NCBI RefSeq assembly: GCF_003312915.1
Contig: NZ_CP030261.1
Coordinates: 992,001 to 1,056,000 of the forward strand
Direction of reading: 5' to 3'
DNA length: 64,000 bases
Origin: Flavobacterium fluviale
GTDB lineage: Bacteria > Bacteroidota > Bacteroidia > Flavobacteriales > Flavobacteriaceae
Below the pieces are notes generated by a model that worked only from the letters and a program-made list of their open reading frames with translations, did no database searches and had not been told where the DNA came from. This document shows, piece after piece, positions 1 through 8,584 of the stretch. The translations under genes were made by a program, and so were the position numbers. Each line of letters starts with the position of its first letter. The first letter of the stretch is position 1.

Positions 1-150
1 AGATTTCTCTTTCTCAACAAGAAGTCCGCGTTGTTTAATTTTATAAAATAAACATTCTTTATACACATTCTCTAATAAAACTGGTTCCAATTTTTTATGA
101 ATTTCAATTGCTAACCCAATTACAATATTTGACATTTCGTTTTCTGTCAT
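1..150 (-). CDS. GxxExxY family protein, 3' end outside the window
   Basis: Reverse-strand ORF with ATG at 148-150 that runs off the left edge; only 50 N-terminal residues are visible (MTENEMSNIVIGLAIEIHKK, then a segment LEPVLLENVYKECL). The pattern IHKKLxPxLLExVYxECL is characteristic of the GxxExxY family, small alpha/beta proteins common in Bacteroidota whose role is unknown. The family usually has GPGLLE at the name-giving motif; here the first Gly is replaced (EPVLLE), so the copy may be divergent. Too short to judge intactness. Confidence 0.7.
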   Translation of the reverse strand, partial: MTENEMSNIVIGLAIEIHKKLEPVLLENVYKECLFYKIKQRGLLVEKEKS

Positions 151-293
151 ACTAAAAGGAGTCAAAATTATAAATATTTTCTTATAATTTAAATAATGGG
201 TTTTAATTTAAGACTACTTTACATAAGATGAAGCTTAGTGAACTTATTGCAAAGCAATCTCTAGGAAATAAAACTCATTTCCTTTGCGAAAAC

Positions 294-373
294 CCTTTGC
301 GCACTCTGCGTTAAAATGACTCACAAAAAAAACAAAACATTGCGATAAACCTTTGCACACTTTGCGGTTAAAA
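294..373. repeat. two imperfect copies of a 23-bp intergenic repeat
   Basis: CCTTTGCGCACTCTGCG-TTAAAA (294-316) and CCTTTGCACACTTTGCGGTTAAAA (350-373) are near-identical direct repeats, and a third degraded fragment (CATTTGCAGTTAAG) sits just before trpS. Repeats of this type are scattered between genes in Flavobacterium chromosomes. No function is evident; they occupy the trpS leader region. Confidence 0.6.
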
Positions 374-411
374 AAAACATCACGACATTTGCAGTTAAGA
401 AAAAATCTAGA

Positions 412-1386
412 ATGGCAAAAATACTTACGGGTGTTCAAAGTACAGGAACACCGCATTTAGGAAATTTATTAGGAGCAATTATTCCAGCAATCGAATTGTC
501 CAACAATCCGGATAACGAATCTTATTTGTTTATTGCTGATTTACATTCGATTACTCAGATTAAAGATGGAAAAACTTTAAGGGAAAACACCTACAGCACG
601 GCTGCGGCTTGGCTTGCATGTGGTTTAAATCCTGAAAAAGTGACTTTCTACCGACAATCTGATGTGGTACAGACTACTGAATTGACTTGGTATTTAAGCT
701 GTTTTTTTCCTTTTCAAAGATTGACTTTAGCACACTCTTTCAAAGATAAAGCCGATCGTTTAGACGATGTTAACGCTGGACTTTTTACCTATCCGATGTT
801 AATGGCTGCAGATATTTTATTGTATGATGCTGAATTTGTTCCCGTTGGAAAAGATCAGCTGCAGCATTTAGAAATTACTCGTGATGTTGCTTCTCGATTC
901 AACCATCAAATGGGAGAAACTTTTGTACTTCCTGAAGCTAAGATTCAAGAAAACATTATGCTGATTCCTGGTACAAACGGAGGAAAAATGAGTAAATCTG
1001 CTAATAATATTATTAATATTTTCTTGGATGATAAGGCATTACGCAAACAGGTAATGAGTATTGAAACCGACAGTACACCGCTTGAAGAACCGAAAAATCC
1101 AGATACTTGTAATGCATTTGCTATTTATTCTTTATTAGGAAATGAAGAACAGATCGCAGAAATGAGAGCAAACTATTTAGGCGGAAATTATGGTTACGGC
1201 CACGCCAAACAAGCTTTGCTTGAATTGATTACTGAGAAATTTAAAACAGAAAGAGAAAAATACAATTACTACATTAACAACCTTGACGAAGTAGATTCTT
1301 TACTTAAAAAAGGTGCAGCAAAAGCTTCAGTTATTGCTGACGGAGTTTTAGCAAAAGTTAGAGAGGTTCTTGGATTTAGTAAATAA
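412..1386 (+). CDS. trpS: tryptophan--tRNA ligase
   Basis: Class I cytoplasmic aminoacyl-tRNA synthetase that charges tRNA-Trp. The Rossmann fold carries a HIGH-type signature TPHLGN at residues 13-18 and an intact KMSKS loop at residues 192-196 (GGKMSKSANN). Other family motifs include the tryptophan/ATP pocket stretch PVGKDQLQHLEITRD. At 324 aa the length is normal for bacterial TrpRS. ATG at 412 gives the expected N-terminus (MAKILTGVQSTG). It stands alone, followed by a hairpin terminator. No leader peptide or attenuator typical of trp regulation was seen upstream, only short repeats. Confidence 0.97.
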   Translation: MAKILTGVQSTGTPHLGNLLGAIIPAIELSNNPDNESYLFIADLHSITQIKDGKTLRENTYSTAAAWLACGLNPEKVTFYRQSDVVQTTELTWYLSCFFPFQRLTLAHSFKDKADRLDDVNAGLFTYPMLMAADILLYDAEFVPVGKDQLQHLEITRDVASRFNHQMGETFVLPEAKIQENIMLIPGTNGGKMSKSANNIINIFLDDKALRKQVMSIETDSTPLEEPKNPDTCNAFAIYSLLGNEEQIAEMRANYLGGNYGYGHAKQALLELITEKFKTEREKYNYYINNLDEVDSLLKKGAAKASVIADGVLAKVREVLGFSK

Positions 1387-1407
1387 AATTCATCTCAAAT
1401 AAATTTA

Positions 1408-1446
1408 AACGTTGATCAAAATCAAAATTGGTCAGCGTTTTTTTTT
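1408..1446 (+). terminator. Rho-independent terminator of trpS
   Basis: Stem AACGTTGATC / GGTCAGCGTT (G-U pairs allowed) with an A-rich loop followed by nine T, 22 bp after the trpS stop. Confidence 0.8.
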
Positions 1447-1507
1447 GAAACATATCTGAATATTTTTTTGTAACTTCATCTATATTAATCTTTTAAAAAA
1501 CAAAAAG

Positions 1508-1633
1508 ATGGATAAATATATTGAAGATTACGATGTACCACCTTACTTATTTCAAATCCTAAATATCCTTTTTGGGATTCTGCTCCTTTATATTCTTTAC
1601 AGATTATATAAACACTTTAAGAACAAAAAATAG
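1508..1633 (+). CDS. small single-pass membrane protein, 41 aa
   Basis: ATG at 1508, TAG at 1631-1633. The product starts MDKYIEDYDVPPYLF and continues with a hydrophobic stretch (QILNILFGILLLYILYRLY, about residues 16-34) ending in a basic tail KHFKNKK, a classic short inner-membrane protein with positively charged C-terminus. It fills the gap between the trpS terminator and the 3' end of dprA (convergent). I do not recognise a family. An acidic N-terminus, one transmembrane helix and clean boundaries favour a real gene, but conservation is unknown. Confidence 0.55.
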   Translation: MDKYIEDYDVPPYLFQILNILFGILLLYILYRLYKHFKNKK

Positions 1634-1644
1634 GATTTTCTGCG

Positions 1645-2745
1645 TTAAATAGCTTCAAAAAGTTTTCCCGGAAGAGGCCTAATAATCCCTTTGAGTTCCA
1701 TATTTATTAGAATTCCAGACATTTTATAAATAGGAAAATTACATTCGACAGCAATAATATCTAATAATTCTTTTCCATTTTTTAAAAGGAAATCATAGAT
1801 CTTTTGTTCGTCAGGTTCTAGTTCTACAAAGAGCTGTTTTTGAATGTTTTTAGGTTTCTCCTTAAGATCCCAATTCAGCATATAAATTAAATCCGCTGCA
1901 TCAGTTATAACATTTGCTTTCTGCATCTTAATCAAGTTATTACATCCTTGACTGTACTTATCGGTGATTCTTCCAGGAACGGCAAAAACATCTCGGTTAT
2001 ATTCGTTGGCCATATTAGCTGTAATCAGCGAGCCGCCTTTATCAGCAGATTCAATTACAATTGTGGCTTCAGTCATACCAGCAACGATTCTATTTCTACG
2101 TACAAACTTCTCTTTATCAGGATTAGAATCGCTCCAAAATTCAGTTATAAAGCCACCATTCAGCTCCATTTTCGCCATATATTTTTTATGCGTTCTCGGA
2201 TATATTTGATTTAAACCGTGCGCCAGAACTCCAATCGTCTGCAAGTTGCAATTCATTGCGGCTTGATGCGCTACGATATCAACACCATATGCAAATCCGC
2301 TGACGATTACTGGATCCAAAGGTGCAAGATCTTCTATCAATTTACGGCAGAATTCAGTTCCGTAAGAAGTTATTTGACGCGTACCAACAATGCTTATTAT
2401 TCTCTTGTGATAAAGATTGATATTCCCAGCCGTAAAAATTAAAATTGGTCCATCAATACAATGTTTGAGCCGTTCTGGATAAGTTTCATCCTGAAAAAAC
2501 GAAACCTGTATGTCATTTTTTTTGATTAATTCTAATTCCTTTTGCGCTTTTTCGAAAACACTTTTATCCTTTAAGTTTTTAAGTAAAACCGTACCGATTC
2601 CATCAACTGCTACTAAATGATTGTTTTTTGCATTAAAAATAGCTTCTGCGCTTCCAAACGAATGGAGCAGTTTTTTTCCCATTATATCACCCACTCCATC
2701 AACCTTTAACAGCGCTAATAAATAAAACAATTCTTGATCGGTCAT
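1645..2745 (-). CDS. dprA: DNA-processing protein DprA (Smf)
   Basis: DprA binds incoming single-stranded DNA and loads RecA during natural transformation. An N-terminal helix-hairpin-helix region (KVDGVGDIMGKKLL, near residue 15) is followed by the Rossmann-like DprA core: SIVGTRQITSYG near residue 117, SGFAYGVDIVAHQAA near 149, the RRNRIVAG segment and GGSLITAN. A C-terminal winged-helix-like region (about 305-366) ends the protein. Length 366 aa is normal. ATG at 2745; the terminal 3' end faces the 41-aa gene. The last ten kilobases of this strand hold no other competence gene. Confidence 0.95.
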   Translation of the reverse strand: MTDQELFYLLALLKVDGVGDIMGKKLLHSFGSAEAIFNAKNNHLVAVDGIGTVLLKNLKDKSVFEKAQKELELIKKNDIQVSFFQDETYPERLKHCIDGPILIFTAGNINLYHKRIISIVGTRQITSYGTEFCRKLIEDLAPLDPVIVSGFAYGVDIVAHQAAMNCNLQTIGVLAHGLNQIYPRTHKKYMAKMELNGGFITEFWSDSNPDKEKFVRRNRIVAGMTEATIVIESADKGGSLITANMANEYNRDVFAVPGRITDKYSQGCNNLIKMQKANVITDAADLIYMLNWDLKEKPKNIQKQLFVELEPDEQKIYDFLLKNGKELLDIIAVECNFPIYKMSGILINMELKGIIRPLPGKLFEAI

Positions 2746-2948
2746 CTTTTAAAACATTATGTAAAATAGAAATAATAAATCTACTTTTTATGAGGCGCAA
2801 ATATCATTAAAACAAAGTAATTTCTTAATAAAATTTAAAACTAAGATTGGTTTTCTTTTCCGACCAAGCCAAAACATTGAGCTAAATATTTGAAAACGAA
2901 TTGTCTAAAAATAAATACTAATTGTTAATAAAAATTGTGAATAAAATT

Positions 2949-2977
2949 TTGATAACTATAAGCGATGCATAACTTTG
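2949..2977 (+). promoter_or_regulatory. Bacteroidota-type promoter (TTG-N18-TAACTTTG)
   Basis: TTG at 2949-2951, 18-bp spacer, TAACTTTG at 2970-2977, matching the -33/-7 consensus of Bacteroidota sigma-A. The -7 box ends only five bases before the ATG at 2983, which argues against the upstream ATG at 2965 and for a very short or absent leader. Confidence 0.6.
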
Positions 2978-2982
2978 TTACT

Positions 2983-3954
2983 ATGAAAATCGAAGTATAT
3001 ATCTCGCAGTTATTGTATCGTTATCAGTGTGTAACGGTTCCAGGATTTGGTGCATTTTTAACCGAAATTCATTCGGCTCAGCTGAATGAAGGCACTAACT
3101 CGTTTTTTCCTCCAAAAAAAACCATTTCTTTCAACAGCCGTATCAAAAATAATGACGGATTACTAGCAAATCATATTGCTCAAGCTGAAAAAACATCTTA
3201 TGGTTTTGCAGTGAGTGCAATTGCTTTTGAGGTTTTAAACTGGAAAAAAACTTTAGATGAAAACGAAGTAATTCTTTTAAAAAATATTGGAGAACTGCGT
3301 TTAAATTCTGAGGGGAATATTGTTTTCAGACCAAACGATCAGACAAACTATCTGGCAAATTCTTTCGGATTAAGTCCTTTTGTTTCTCCAGTGGTGAAAA
3401 AAGAAATTTTCGAGAAAAAAATCGAAAAGATTGCTGCAAAAGAAAAAGAGGCTGTTTTATTATATGAAAATGAAGAACAGACTAAATCTTCAAATTCATT
3501 CTTAAGATATGCTGCGATCCTAGTTTTAGGACTTGGAATTACAGGAAGTATTGGTTATCCATTATACCAAAATCAAATTGATACCCAAACACTTTTAGTA
3601 GAAAAATCTGTTCAGAAAAAAGTACAAAATAAAATTCAAGAGGCAACATTCTTTATTAAAAGTCCGCTTCCAGCTGTTACGCTTTCTGTAGATTCTGCAA
3701 AAGTTGAAACTGTTGAACCAACAATGCCATACCATATTATGGCGGGCGCTTTTAGAAGTGAACAAAATGCTAGAAAAGCTTACAACCAATTAATTAAAGA
3801 TGGTTTTAAAGCTAGAATGCTAGAAGAAAACAAACATGGTTTATTTCCAGTTTTGTACGGAAGTTATGCTACAATGAAAGAAGCTGAAGAAGCTCAAAAA
3901 GAAATACAAAAAGGCGAAAATCCACAAGCCTGGATCTTGGTCGAAAATTTATAA
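2983..3954 (+). CDS. HU-CCDC81 and SPOR domain-containing membrane protein
   Basis: The N-terminal about 130 residues match the prokaryotic CCDC81-like HU domain pair (MKIEVYISQLLYRYQ, then VTVPGFGAFL and LLKNIGELRL). A transmembrane helix lies near residues 174-195 (YAAILVLGLGITGSIGYPLY) and a C-terminal SPOR domain near 248-323 (PYHIMAGAFRSEQNA). SPOR domains bind denuded peptidoglycan at division septa, so a periplasmic septal role is likely; the cytoplasmic HU-like part could contact DNA or self-assemble. An in-frame ATG at 2965 would add six residues but overlaps the promoter -7 box; MKIE is the start I chose. The gene is monocistronic with its own terminator. Confidence 0.88.
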   Translation: MKIEVYISQLLYRYQCVTVPGFGAFLTEIHSAQLNEGTNSFFPPKKTISFNSRIKNNDGLLANHIAQAEKTSYGFAVSAIAFEVLNWKKTLDENEVILLKNIGELRLNSEGNIVFRPNDQTNYLANSFGLSPFVSPVVKKEIFEKKIEKIAAKEKEAVLLYENEEQTKSSNSFLRYAAILVLGLGITGSIGYPLYQNQIDTQTLLVEKSVQKKVQNKIQEATFFIKSPLPAVTLSVDSAKVETVEPTMPYHIMAGAFRSEQNARKAYNQLIKDGFKARMLEENKHGLFPVLYGSYATMKEAEEAQKEIQKGENPQAWILVENL

Positions 3955-3960
3955 ATTTAA

Positions 3961-3992
3961 AAATCCTGTTCTTTTGAACGGGATTTTTTTTG
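3961..3992 (+). terminator. Rho-independent terminator
   Basis: AATCCTGTTC / GAACGGGATT stem with TTTT loop followed by a run of eight T, directly after the SPOR gene. Confidence 0.85.
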
Positions 3993-4077
3993 TCCTATTC
4001 TGTTGTTTTAAAAAATTTGACTGGCACTTTTTGAAGATTGCTTCGAATAAATTCGTCTCATAAAAATTTAAAACAAA

Positions 4078-4518
4078 ATGAAAAAAATCTTCAAAACCCT
4101 AGTATTCTTATTATTGCTTAATTCGCATTCTTTTTTCGCGCAGCAAATTCAAAACAACAGCACTCAAGATTTAGAGTTTAATAAATCAGAAGCTGAAACG
4201 CAAAGAATGTTAAGAGAAAATCACAAAAAATTGGATGATAAAATTGAACTCCTAAAAAAAGAGCTAAAAGAATTGGAAACCAAAAAGAAAAGTCTCTCGA
4301 AATCTGAAAACAATTTGAAATCGACTAAGGAAAAAATAAGCAAACTTGAACTTGCTAATCAGAAAATAGAAAACAAAATAACTACGACTACAGTTTCTGA
4401 TGAAGAAATTCAAAAGCAGAAAATCAAGACCAAAGAGAATGAAGTAAACATTCAGAAGCTGAAACTGACTCAAATTACGCAGGAAAAAGAACTTGAAAAA
4501 GCAATGTCGGCCATTTAA
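4078..4518 (+). CDS. secreted coiled-coil protein of unknown function
   Basis: 146 aa. A signal peptide is clear (MKKIFKTLVFLLLLNSHSFF, cleavage likely after SFFAQ near residue 22). The rest is nearly all charged and heptad-like (K, E, Q, L rich; for example LDDKIELLKKELKELETKKK), predicting one long periplasmic or surface coiled coil without a globular domain. I recognise no family. It sits between two terminators and is therefore its own transcription unit; the downstream hairpin is shared with the convergent gene at 4558-5319. Confidence 0.6.
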   Translation: MKKIFKTLVFLLLLNSHSFFAQQIQNNSTQDLEFNKSEAETQRMLRENHKKLDDKIELLKKELKELETKKKSLSKSENNLKSTKEKISKLELANQKIENKITTTTVSDEEIQKQKIKTKENEVNIQKLKLTQITQEKELEKAMSAI

Positions 4519-4520
4519 TT

Positions 4521-4552
4521 AAAAAGCCTAATTCAAACGAATTAGGCTTTTT
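4521..4552. terminator. bidirectional terminator hairpin
   Basis: Perfect inverted repeat AAAAAGCCTAATTC / GAATTAGGCTTTTT around AAAC; T-runs on both strands serve the convergent genes at 4078 and 4558. Confidence 0.85.
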
Positions 4553-4557
4553 AATGT

Positions 4558-5319
4558 TTATCGTGAAACAATCTTTGCATTTTGAGACAGAATTTTTTTC
4601 TCGGCTTGATATACAATTAACGCCGCAGGCGCCGAATTTTTTTCGCCCAAAACGATAAAATGACATTCATATTTAAAATCACCTTTTTTAAATTCGTAAT
4701 GATGATTCCCTCCTGTTCCATCGGCAAAGAAAACTCCATTTTCAATTACTAAATCTGGTTTGTCTGTCATTTTTTGTTTGGTTGACCAAGAAGCGTAACG
4801 ATATTTCCCATTTCCTAAATCATCGATTCTGATTCTAAATTTTGAAGTTTCTAAAATCGCAACAGGTTGTTTGAAATCTGAAATCGAACTATTTACATTT
4901 TTTTTCTGCGAAGCAATCAGCGAATTTTTCAATTTTTTTTCTGCTTCCGACTGATAATTTACACTGCTGATTTTTCCATCAGTATCAATCCACACATCGC
5001 CTTGATTAAGCATAATTCCTCTCCATCCCATTTCTGACCAATCTTTTGCAGGATCCGATTTGGTAATTTTATCAATTAAAACAGGGTCGAAAATTTGGTT
5101 ATATTTTTTAACAAAATCTGTTTTATTTTTTATCGCTGGAATTGGATAATCCCTTTTTAATGGAAATTTTATCCGATTAGAAACGGCAGTTTTATTACCG
5201 CTTTTTACTTCTGAAATAAATTTAGAAATAATTATTTGGTATTCAGGTTTCAAATCCTGTGCCCTCATGTTCAAAGAACAAAAGATAAAATAAACTAAAA
5301 ACAATCTGACTATTTTCAT
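4558..5319 (-). CDS. exported protein of unknown function
   Basis: 253 aa with an N-terminal signal sequence (MKIVRLFLVYFIFCSLNMRA, cleavage near residue 21). The mature part has an N-terminal helical segment with a motif KFPLKRDYPIPAIKNKTDF followed by WRGIMLNQGDVWID, a lysine-rich linker near residue 130, and a C-terminal beta-rich region with GNGKYRYASWS and ADGTGGNHHYEFKKGD. The second half looks like a small beta-barrel (lipocalin-like is possible), but no family is identified. Predicted periplasmic or outer-membrane face. One parS-like palindrome lies upstream. Confidence 0.6.
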   Translation of the reverse strand: MKIVRLFLVYFIFCSLNMRAQDLKPEYQIIISKFISEVKSGNKTAVSNRIKFPLKRDYPIPAIKNKTDFVKKYNQIFDPVLIDKITKSDPAKDWSEMGWRGIMLNQGDVWIDTDGKISSVNYQSEAEKKLKNSLIASQKKNVNSSISDFKQPVAILETSKFRIRIDDLGNGKYRYASWSTKQKMTDKPDLVIENGVFFADGTGGNHHYEFKKGDFKYECHFIVLGEKNSAPAALIVYQAEKKILSQNAKIVSR

Positions 5320-5370
5320 ATCAAAATAATTTAATGCGTTATAAATAAGTATTTTGAAAAACGAAAATGA

Positions 5371-5386
5371 TGTTTCACGTGGGACG
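5371..5386. promoter_or_regulatory. parS-like palindrome (outlier 1)
   Basis: TGTTTCACGTGGGACG differs at two or three positions from the ParB box consensus TGTTTCACGTGAAACA. It lies between the helicase 3' end and the gene at 4558, 6.3 kb from the main cluster. Confidence 0.55.
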
Positions 5387-5394
5387 TCTCGAAA

Positions 5395-7674
5395 TCAATT
5401 AATGCTGGCTTTGAACATTTTTAGTTCATCCCAAGTAAATTCATCTCCGTGTTTTTCTTTCAAACCGCTTAAAGATTCTTCTTGATAAAACTCAAATGCT
5501 TCTCTCAACGCCAAAATTTTATCATATGGCAAAACTTCGTTAATGTCAATTTTCTTTGCTTGAATAAGTCTTATCAAATGTCCTTCTATAGTTTGAACAT
5601 TCAATTTACGCATTCTTGCGATATCTTCGACAGAATTTTTTTCCAGCCACAAATCGTGCGTTTCTTCGACTGTTGTTTTTTTAGCCGTTTTAAGGGCGTT
5701 TTTATCTGTTTTAGCTGTCTTGTATCGAACGACAGGCTCTTCGGTCCTAAAAATGTCTGTATTTGTTATTTTAAGCTCATCGCGAATCCTTTCCGCTTTG
5801 TTGATTTTATAATTTGTAATAAATGGCGACGACAGTTTTTCTTTTGAGATTGCTTCGCCGGAAACTACAACTTCGATCAGCAGTTTTGCTTTTAGTAATC
5901 GCAAAACAGCTTTTGTCTGCAGATCTTCTAAAAAATGAAGCTCTTCGTAAAACTCTTTTACTTTTTTAAATTTCTGGATTTCAGCAATTTTATAAATCAA
6001 ATCATCGATCAATTTGTCCATTGGTTTGAAAAAATAATCGTAGGCAGCTTCTACTCTTTCTTTCACAAAAAACAAATCAACTGTTTCTTTACTAAAAATT
6101 TTATTCAGCTGAATGATAAATTTCTGCGAAGGTTCCAATAGCTGCTCGATTGTTTCTAAACGTCTATGCGCCCAAACTGCATGCTTAGATTTTTCTGAAC
6201 CAGCCGCATTTTCGTTATAGCTAAAACGATGATTGCGCCATTCTTGAGCCAATTCCGTCCAATTAAAACTGTTTATCAAATAGTTATGAATAAAATTCTT
6301 GGTTTCAAAATGCAGTGCGTTTTTCAAAACTTCTTCGGTTGCTTTGTTCAAAGCATAATCCATCACATCTTGATCGTTAGATATGCCGTTCATCTGCATC
6401 GGAGAAAGCAAAATAAGCCCGTTTAACGAACGCAAACGCGAAAGTGCAACATATGCCTGTCCTGGCAGAAAAACTTGCGATACATCGAGCGCAGCTTTGT
6501 CGAAGGTTAAACCTTGACTTTTGTGAACCGTAATTGCCCACGCAAGCTTGATGGGATAATGTGCAAATGTGCCTAAAACTTCTTCTTCTATTTCTTTTGT
6601 CTGTTCGTTGACCTTGTAACGAATATTTTTCCATTCGTATTTTTCAACTTCCAGTGTCATATTCTCTTCTGGAAAATGAACAAAGATTTCCTCGTCTGAA
6701 AGTGATTTGATTACGCCCATTTTTCCGTTGAAATATCTTTTTTCGAAAGACAAATCATTCTTAACGAACATGATCTGCGCACCTACTTTCAATTTTAATT
6801 CTTCTTCCACTGGGAAAATTTTTTCTGGGAAATCTCCAACTAAAAATGGCGTGTAAATATATTCTTTTCCTTGTAAATCATTGATTGACTGTGAGTTAAT
6901 AGAATCTGCCTTAGCATTATGCGTTGTCAGTGTTATATAACCCTTGTTTTCTTTAAAATCGAAATCTGGCTTAACATATTGATTTAGAACGGCAATGTCT
7001 TCTGGAGTAATCTGGTTATTACGCAGATTATTCAAAACCGAAATGAAAGTATCATCGGTCTGGCGGTAAATTTTAGACAATTCAATGTAAATTGGCGGGT
7101 ATTGCTGGAGTACATGCGAATGAAAAAAGAATTTTCCGCGATAATAATTTTTCAATGTTCTCCATTCTTCATCGCGAATAACGGGTGGCAGCTGTAATAA
7201 ATCTCCAATAAACAAAACTTGAACGCCTCCAAAAGGCTGGCTGTTTCGTCGGACAGACTGCATCATAAAATCGACAGCATCTAACAAATCTGCGCGAAGC
7301 ATACTCACTTCATCAATAACTAGCAATTCCATATTTCGGATCACATTTCGCTTGACATTATTCATTTTAAAATGACGGCGAAGTGATTCTTTATTTTCAA
7401 ACTTCACTGTCTCTGTAAACTGTGCACTCACATCGTACGACGGAATAAAAGCAGAGAAAGGAAGCTGAAACATAGAATGAATTGTAACGCCGCCGGCATT
7501 TAAAGCAGCGATACCTGTTGGAGCTACAACTACTGTGTTTTTGTGCGTTGTCGCGATAATTTCACGTAAAAGCGTAGTTTTTCCCGTACCAGCTTTACCA
7601 GTAAGGAAAATAGATTTCTGCGTCTGATTGATGAATTGTAAAGTATAAGCTGCCGCTTCTGAAACGTTTTGCAT
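5395..7674 (-). CDS. PIF1/RecD-like superfamily 1 DNA helicase with C-terminal HTH
   Basis: ATP-dependent 5'-3' DNA helicase of the PIF1/RecD2 type. Walker A GKAGTGKT at residues 26-33, motif Ia VVVAPTGIAALNAGG, Walker B LLVIDEVSML, motif III FIGDLLQLPPV, and the UvrD_C_2-type motifs AITVHKSQGLTFD and YVALSRLRSLNGL. The segment after about residue 450 is helical and ends in a winged-helix/HTH_40-like domain (DLWLEKNSVEDIARMRKLNV, near residue 690) of the kind found at RecQ C-termini. Likely roles are resolution of structured DNA or replication restart. Length 759 aa and ATG at 7674 fit the family as seen in Bacteroidota. Confidence 0.9.
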   Translation of the reverse strand: MQNVSEAAAYTLQFINQTQKSIFLTGKAGTGKTTLLREIIATTHKNTVVVAPTGIAALNAGGVTIHSMFQLPFSAFIPSYDVSAQFTETVKFENKESLRRHFKMNNVKRNVIRNMELLVIDEVSMLRADLLDAVDFMMQSVRRNSQPFGGVQVLFIGDLLQLPPVIRDEEWRTLKNYYRGKFFFHSHVLQQYPPIYIELSKIYRQTDDTFISVLNNLRNNQITPEDIAVLNQYVKPDFDFKENKGYITLTTHNAKADSINSQSINDLQGKEYIYTPFLVGDFPEKIFPVEEELKLKVGAQIMFVKNDLSFEKRYFNGKMGVIKSLSDEEIFVHFPEENMTLEVEKYEWKNIRYKVNEQTKEIEEEVLGTFAHYPIKLAWAITVHKSQGLTFDKAALDVSQVFLPGQAYVALSRLRSLNGLILLSPMQMNGISNDQDVMDYALNKATEEVLKNALHFETKNFIHNYLINSFNWTELAQEWRNHRFSYNENAAGSEKSKHAVWAHRRLETIEQLLEPSQKFIIQLNKIFSKETVDLFFVKERVEAAYDYFFKPMDKLIDDLIYKIAEIQKFKKVKEFYEELHFLEDLQTKAVLRLLKAKLLIEVVVSGEAISKEKLSSPFITNYKINKAERIRDELKITNTDIFRTEEPVVRYKTAKTDKNALKTAKKTTVEETHDLWLEKNSVEDIARMRKLNVQTIEGHLIRLIQAKKIDINEVLPYDKILALREAFEFYQEESLSGLKEKHGDEFTWDELKMFKASIN

Positions 7675-7716
7675 TGGGCTTGTATTAAAAAATAAAATTA
7701 CCGCATTTTATAAAAA

Positions 7717-7752
7717 GAAAAAACCTAAATCTTTGTGGATTTAGGTTTTCAG
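7717..7752 (-). terminator. terminator of the OmpH-like gene
   Basis: AAAACCTAAATC / GATTTAGGTTTT stem with a six-base loop; the T-run is on the minus strand, downstream of the gene at 7775. Confidence 0.8.
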
Positions 7753-7774
7753 TAATTTAGTTAGTTTGGTAGTT

Positions 7775-8359
7775 TTATTTTTTTGCTTCGCCTTCTTTAG
7801 TTTCAGCTGCTGGTTTTGCATCTGACTTAGGCTCTGCTTTATACTTATCATTTAATTCTTTGATAATTTGTTTTGTGATATCGTATTTTTCTTCAGCATA
7901 TAAAACTGTTGCAGCATCTCCCGTTCCGTAGATGTAAGAGTAACCGTTTTTCTTTCCGTATTCTTTAATGAATTTTTTAACTCCACTAACAAGAGAATCC
8001 ATTTCTACACCACTTTCTTGTTGTAATTGCTGTGCCAATGCTTGTTGAGCGTATCCTAATTGCTGCTCTCTTTTTTGCAATTCAGCACCTCTTTGCTGTG
8101 CCCATGCTTGACCATTAGCCTGCGCTTGACTTTGAAAATTAGCAGCGTCTTGTTTAAAACGTGAAATTTCAGCTTGTAATTGTCTTCCTTTTTCTTCCGC
8201 TTGAGCTTTGTATTTTGCTTCTAAATCTTTTGCCTCAGTGTACTCTTTCATCAAAACCGAAGTATCCACGTAAGCTGTTTTTACTTCCTTTACCTCTGCT
8301 GTTTTGTTACAAGAAACTGCGAAAACTGAAAGTGCGATAATAACTAATGCTTTTTTCAT
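7775..8359 (-). CDS. OmpH/Skp-family lipoprotein
   Basis: Periplasmic chaperone-like protein. From the ATG at 8359 the product begins MKKALVIIALSVFAVSCNKT, a lipoprotein signal with lipobox FAVSC, so it should be lipid-anchored rather than soluble like E. coli Skp. The middle is the helical OmpH/Skp tentacle (YVDTSVLMKEYTEAKDLEAK onward, Q/A-rich), followed by the conserved IKEYGKKNGYSYIYGTGDA and YDITKQIIKELNDKY. A Lys/Glu/Ala-rich tail ends the protein. A longer frame opens with TTG at 8395, but that codon lies inside the predicted -7 box, so 8359 is preferred. 194 aa. Confidence 0.88.
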   Translation of the reverse strand: MKKALVIIALSVFAVSCNKTAEVKEVKTAYVDTSVLMKEYTEAKDLEAKYKAQAEEKGRQLQAEISRFKQDAANFQSQAQANGQAWAQQRGAELQKREQQLGYAQQALAQQLQQESGVEMDSLVSGVKKFIKEYGKKNGYSYIYGTGDAATVLYAEEKYDITKQIIKELNDKYKAEPKSDAKPAAETKEGEAKK

Positions 8360-8392
8360 TTTTTTTAATTCTATTTTTTTAAGTATTGAAGA

Positions 8393-8400
8393 CAAAAATA
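8393..8400 (-). promoter_or_regulatory. -7 promoter element of the OmpH-like gene
   Basis: TATTTTTG on the minus strand, 33 bases before the chosen ATG at 8359; fits TAnnTTTG. No good TTG was found at the -33 position. Confidence 0.4.
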
Positions 8401-8506
8401 TAAAAAAATCAATAGCATCAGCATAAAGTTTAAAAAATGCGTAAATTTTATGATATTGTTTTTATTTATTGAAAAAATAATTACAATAATCCGATACTAT
8501 TAGAAT

Positions 8507-8532
8507 AAAATCGCATTTTCTGCGATTTTTTT
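8507..8532 (-). terminator. terminator of the methyltransferase gene
   Basis: AAAATCGCA / TGCGATTTT stem with a five-base loop, about 55 bp past the stop of the gene at 8585; the T-run is present on both strands. Confidence 0.65.
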
Positions 8533-8584
8533 TAAGCTAAAAAAGGCATTTCACCTATTAAGGGCAAAATAGCTTTGCATAATC

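Noticed and set aside
5482..5847. 121-residue plus-strand ORF inside the helicase gene
   Set aside because: Antisense to conserved helicase sequence, Phe/Cys/Ile-rich without any domain.
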